Shown here in pieces: positions 6,681 to 8,560 of a stretch of 8,560 bases of DNA. The notes beneath the pieces are model-generated. The model saw nothing but the letters and a program-made list of their open reading frames with translations. It was not told the origin of the DNA and ran no database searches. The first letter of the stretch is position 1. The number at the start of each line of letters is the position of its first letter. A program made the translations under genes and the position numbers. Source of the stretch: an uncultured Phenylobacterium sp. (GTDB taxonomy: Bacteria; Pseudomonadota; Alphaproteobacteria; Caulobacterales; Caulobacteraceae); NCBI GenBank assembly GCA_945952175.1, contig CAMFHW010000150.1, positions 1-8,560 on the forward strand, in the 5' to 3' direction.

Positions 6681-7298
6681 TCAGTTCCCTTCGAAGGTGA
6701 CGCGCGTCGTGCGCGGAAGCGCCGCGACCAGATCGTCGGCGGCCAGGATGAAGTCGACGCCGAACTGGAAGCGCCCGTGATTGGCCTGGACCTGGGCCCA
6801 GAAGCCGGGCGGCAGGCCGACGGGGGCGAAGGCGCGGGCGCCTTTGACGCCCGGGCCTTCCAGGGTCACGGACGGACCGCCGACCAGGCCCTCGACCTGC
6901 AGGATCAGGGTGGTCGAGCGGTCGGGATACTTGGCGTCGCCCGGGTTGAAGGCCGAGAGCGGCGGCGCGGCGGCCGGATCGGTGACGACGGCGAAGGCCG
7001 CCTCCTCCGGCGCCTCGGTCAGCGGACAGGCGCAGTGGAAGCGCAGCCAGTCGGCGACGGCCGAGCCGCGGATGGCGGGATCGAGCCAGACCGGGGTCTC
7101 GAAGTCGAACAGGGTCAGGGCCACGGCGGCGGCCGCGCGGCGCAGGCCGGTCGGCGGCGGCGGCGCGAAGGACAGGTCGTGCACCGAGCCCGGACGGGCC
7201 ATGGCGTCCATCAGGCGGCGGAAAACCGACTGGGCGCCGGCGACGGCGTCGGGGAAGCCGGGGGTGATGCCGGCGAGGTCGAGGGCCTGGGCGCTCAT
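6681..7298 (-). CDS. phnH: C-P lyase core subunit PhnH
   Basis: PhnH is a non-catalytic or accessory subunit of the PhnG2H2I2J2 core, with a fold related to PLP-dependent transferases but lacking the cofactor lysine. The 205-residue product has the family landmarks: an N-terminal GFPDAVAGAQSVFRRLMDAMARPG segment (about 14-37), the DFETPVWLD strand, FNPGDAKYPDRSTTLI, and the LEGPGVKG...LPPGFW region. Length is near the Escherichia coli 194. I chose ATG 7298 because its ATGA overlaps the phnG stop by 4 nt; the same frame is open further upstream to 7814, but that part is out-of-frame phnG and has no PhnH similarity. Confidence 0.95.
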   Translation of the reverse strand: MSAQALDLAGITPGFPDAVAGAQSVFRRLMDAMARPGSVHDLSFAPPPPTGLRRAAAAVALTLFDFETPVWLDPAIRGSAVADWLRFHCACPLTEAPEEAAFAVVTDPAAAPPLSAFNPGDAKYPDRSTTLILQVEGLVGGPSVTLEGPGVKGARAFAPVGLPPGFWAQVQANHGRFQFGVDFILAADDLVAALPRTTRVTFEGN

Positions 7299-7765
7299 GC
7301 CGCCGGCCCCCGGGTGCGGACCATGGTGAAGAAGTCGACCTTGGTGGCCGCGGCCTTGCGAGCGGCCGTCTCGCGACGATCGCGCTGGGCCGCCTCGAGC
7401 GGGCCGACCAGGGCCTCGGCGGCGGGCCGCAGGTCCGGCGACTGCATCATGGCGTCGACCACGGCGGCGATCTCGGCGTGGCGACGATCTCGGCCGGCGA
7501 CATAGCCGACGCCCGTGGCGCCGCCCTCGATCCGCACCGCGGCGCGGGTGACGGTCATCTCGCCCACATTGAAAGCGTCGCCCGTGCCGCCCATACGGCC
7601 GCGGACCATGACCATGCCGATCTCGGGCGCACGAAGGGTCTGGTAGGCGGGCGGGGCCTCGAGCCGGTCCCAGGCCGCGCTCACCTCGCTCGGGCTCGCC
7701 TTGGCCAGGACCGAGAGCCAGCGGCGGCGCGGGGGGCCGACCTCGACAACCGGTGGGGCGGACAT
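7295..7765 (-). CDS. phnG: C-P lyase core subunit PhnG
   Basis: PhnG is a small core subunit that, with PhnH and PhnI, makes the triphosphate intermediate. The 156-residue product has the expected order: RRRWLSVLAKAS near the N-terminus (13-24), the conserved FNVGEMTVTRAAVRI (65-79), GVGYVAGRDRRHAEIAAVVDAMMQ (about 85-108), and the C-terminal TKVDFFTMVRTRG. It is the first gene of the minus-strand operon. ATG 7765 is supported by TGGAGA at 7773-7778, 7 nt upstream. Expression is probably driven from the divergent region shared with phnF. Confidence 0.95.
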   Translation of the reverse strand: MSAPPVVEVGPPRRRWLSVLAKASPSEVSAAWDRLEAPPAYQTLRAPEIGMVMVRGRMGGTGDAFNVGEMTVTRAAVRIEGGATGVGYVAGRDRRHAEIAAVVDAMMQSPDLRPAAEALVGPLEAAQRDRRETAARKAAATKVDFFTMVRTRGPAA

Positions 7766-7796
7766 GACCTGATCTCCAACAACTCAGCAACTTGTT

Positions 7797-7814
7797 GTGT
7801 ATTTGCAAGTACAC
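7797..7814. promoter_or_regulatory. 18-bp near-perfect palindrome, candidate repressor operator for phnG
   Basis: GTGTATTTGCAAGTACAC pairs at 8 of 9 symmetric positions (only 7802/7809 fail), centred between 7805 and 7806. It lies about 32 bp upstream of the phnG start and overlaps the candidate -10 element and start point of the phnG promoter, a typical site for repression. PhnF is the obvious candidate ligand, by neighbourhood only; the core does not match the usual HutC-family GTxTAxAC motif well. Confidence 0.45.
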
Positions 7815-7842
7815 TGATACGGTGACTTGAATTCTCGCGCAA
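7814..7842 (-). promoter_or_regulatory. phnG: Candidate sigma-70-type promoter of phnG-M operon
   Basis: On the minus strand TTGCGC (7842-7837) and TATCAG (7819-7814) are separated by 17 nt. They match TTGACA at 3 of 6 and TATAAT at 4 of 6 positions, so this is a weak promoter by the Escherichia coli consensus. The predicted start would fall near 7807, inside the 18-bp palindrome, giving a leader of about 40 nt to phnG. Confidence 0.3.
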
Positions 7843-7850
7843 ACTTGAGG

Positions 7851-7868
7851 CTGTGAAATTTCTGCGAC
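7851..7868 (+). promoter_or_regulatory. Weak Pho-box-like sequence
   Basis: CTGTGAA-ATTT-CTGCGAC matches the 18-bp PhoB box consensus (two CTGTCAT/C heptamers, 4-nt spacer) at about 12 of 18 positions and has the right 11-bp period. It lies in the divergent region, pointing toward phnF. phn operons are often phosphate-starvation controlled, so it is plausible, but the match is not strong. Confidence 0.3.
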
Positions 7869-7875
7869 GACAGTA

Positions 7876-7890
7876 AAACTTGTCTAGTTT
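7876..7890. promoter_or_regulatory. Candidate PhnF/HutC-type operator upstream of phnF
   Basis: AAACT-TGTCT-AGTTT is an inverted repeat with perfect 5-bp arms; 6 of 7 symmetric pairs match around a central T. Its ACTTGTCTAG portion (7878-7887) differs by one base from the left part of the HutC-family operator ACTGGTCTAGACCA known for GntR-type regulators, while the right half diverges. It sits where the -35 region of phnF would be, before a TACAAT at 7898-7903, suggesting autoregulation. Confidence 0.4.
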
Positions 7891-7897
7891 CGTGTCG

Positions 7898-7903
7898 TAC
7901 AAT
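7898..7903 (+). promoter_or_regulatory. phnF: Candidate -10 element of phnF
   Basis: TACAAT matches TATAAT at 5 of 6 positions and lies 28 nt before the phnF ATG. No good -35 hexamer is found 16-18 nt upstream; that position is occupied by the inverted repeat at 7876-7890. The ribosome binding site for phnF is AGGG at 7921-7924, 7 nt before the ATG. Confidence 0.3.
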
Positions 7904-7931
7904 TGATAAACGCTGGCGCTAGGGTTGCGGC

Positions 7932-8501
7932 ATGACCCTCTGGCGAGAGATCTCACAGTCGCTCGAGCGCCGGATCCTGGCTCGCGAGCTAACCCCCGGC
8001 GACAAGCTGCCGACCGAGCTCGAACTGTCGCGGCAGTTCATGGTCAATCGGCACACGGTGCGGCGCGCCCTTTCCGACCTGCAGGACAAGGGCATCGTCG
8101 AGTCGACCCAGGGGCGCGGCAGCTATGTGCGCCGCCCCTCCGCGCCGATGCGCCTGCAGCGCCGACCGCGCTTCACCGAGCACGTGCGGGAGCGCGGGCG
8201 CATCCCTCGCACCGAGACGATCAAGCTCCTGGTGCGGCCGGCCGACAGCAAGGTCGCCACCCAGCTCGGCATCCGCGCCGGCGAGCCGGTGATCTATCTG
8301 GAGCGGCGGCGGTTCATCGACGGCGAGCCGACCGGGCTCAGCCAGCACCATTTCAGCCACGACCGCTTCCCGGCCTTCATCGAGACCTACAAGGCGCGTG
8401 GAACGATCACCCAGACCCTGATCGACTTCGGGGTGCCGGACTATACGCGGCAGAAGACCTGGATCTCGGCCCGCCTGCCCTCCCCTCAGGAAGCCAGTTA
8501 G
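7932..8501 (+). CDS. phnF: GntR/HutC-family phosphonate regulator PhnF, ended by an in-frame amber codon
   Basis: PhnF represses phn genes. The 189-residue product has an N-terminal winged helix-turn-helix (about 1-68; LPTELELSRQFMVNRHTVRRAL is the recognition region, GRGSYVRR the wing) and a UTRA ligand domain from about residue 80 (VATQLGIRAGEPVIYLERRRFIDGEPTGLSQHHFS). Usual length is about 240. Here TAG at 8499-8501 stops it after ISARLPSPQEAS, yet the next codons in the same frame read LKIPQHVPLLVQRYLNIDG, which aligns without a gap to the Escherichia coli PhnF segment following the same motif. The stop therefore replaces one residue of a normal UTRA domain and removes roughly its last 50 residues. 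The DNA-binding domain is intact, but ligand response and probably dimer stability would be lost, unless the stop is a sequencing error or suppressed. It is divergent from phnG. Confidence 0.85.
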   Translation: MTLWREISQSLERRILARELTPGDKLPTELELSRQFMVNRHTVRRALSDLQDKGIVESTQGRGSYVRRPSAPMRLQRRPRFTEHVRERGRIPRTETIKLLVRPADSKVATQLGIRAGEPVIYLERRRFIDGEPTGLSQHHFSHDRFPAFIETYKARGTITQTLIDFGVPDYTRQKTWISARLPSPQEAS

Positions 8502-8560
8502 CTGAAGATCCCGCAGCACGTGCCGCTGCTGGTTCAGCGCTACCTCAACATCGACGGGAT
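8502..8560 (+). pseudogene. phnF: Downstream remainder of phnF in the same frame, beyond the amber stop
   Basis: The codons directly after the TAG at 8499-8501 stay open to the window end and encode LKIPQHVPLLVQRYLNIDG, the PLLV-R-LN strand of the UTRA domain. This is the rest of phnF, cut off from its N-terminal part by a single nonsense codon and continuing past the window. No start codon or ribosome binding site for separate translation is visible. Confidence 0.8.

Noticed and set aside
5668..6780. 370-codon plus-strand open frame opposite phnI/phnH
   Set aside because: It is antisense to well-conserved PhnI and PhnH coding sequence, has low-complexity Gly/Ala/Arg/Val composition and no recognisable domain; it is a product of high GC content and biased third positions.
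7681..7956. Small minus-strand frame across the phnF-phnG gap
   Set aside because: It covers AT-rich control DNA and antisense phnF, with no similarity or ribosome binding site supporting it.
8499..8501. Amber codon read as a recoded residue (for example pyrrolysine)
   Set aside because: No pyl genes or recoding signal are in view and alphaproteobacteria are not expected to recode UAG; a point mutation or sequencing error is simpler.
1..8560. CRISPR array, tRNA, rRNA or insertion sequence
   Set aside because: No regularly spaced direct repeats, cloverleaf, rRNA motif, transposase or terminal inverted repeats were recognised on reading; the window is almost entirely phn coding sequence.

Overview
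The window holds a nearly complete carbon-phosphorus (C-P) lyase locus for phosphonate breakdown. Base composition is very GC-rich with strongly GC-biased third codon positions. The PhnG-M proteins are full length with intact active-site motifs. A palindromic intergenic repeat near 1266-1288 reads, on the minus strand, as the spurious peptide VMAGLVPAIH, which is common in alphaproteobacterial genomes. Together these point to a high-GC alphaproteobacterium, possibly Caulobacterales or a relative; the exact taxon is an inference.

Layout. Positions 6-1176 (plus strand) carry a left-handed beta-helix (hexapeptide) transferase of the type found in phosphonate clusters, followed by phnN (ribose 1,5-bisphosphokinase), which overlaps its end. 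Positions 1177-1320 are a convergent gap with an alphaproteobacterial palindromic repeat. Positions 1321-7765 (minus strand) are one tightly packed operon read right to left: phnG-phnH-phnI-phnJ-phnK-phnL-phnM-DUF1045. Most junctions are 4-nt ATGA/GTGA overlaps or gaps of 1-8 nt. Positions 7766-7931 are a comparatively AT-rich divergent control region with two palindromes, repeated ACTTG words and a weak Pho-box-like sequence. From 7932 (plus strand) runs phnF, a GntR/HutC-type repressor gene.

How the genes work together (established for the families). PhnI, with PhnG, PhnH and probably PhnL, couples a phosphonate to the ribose of ATP, releasing adenine. PhnM removes pyrophosphate. The radical-SAM enzyme PhnJ cuts the C-P bond, giving a hydrocarbon and ribose 1,2-cyclic phosphate 5-phosphate. 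A cyclic phosphodiesterase opens the ring, and PhnN converts ribose 1,5-bisphosphate to PRPP. No phnP is present here; the DUF1045 protein, with two HxT motifs of the 2H phosphoesterase type, is a good candidate for that step. No transporter genes (phnCDE) are in the window.

Most notable observations: phnF is cut by an in-frame amber codon at 8499-8501, after which the same frame continues with recognisable PhnF sequence; the divergent control region has specific operator-like architecture; and DUF1045 may replace PhnP. I see no wholly new system. The core is a known pathway with an unusual repressor allele and a probable non-orthologous enzyme replacement.
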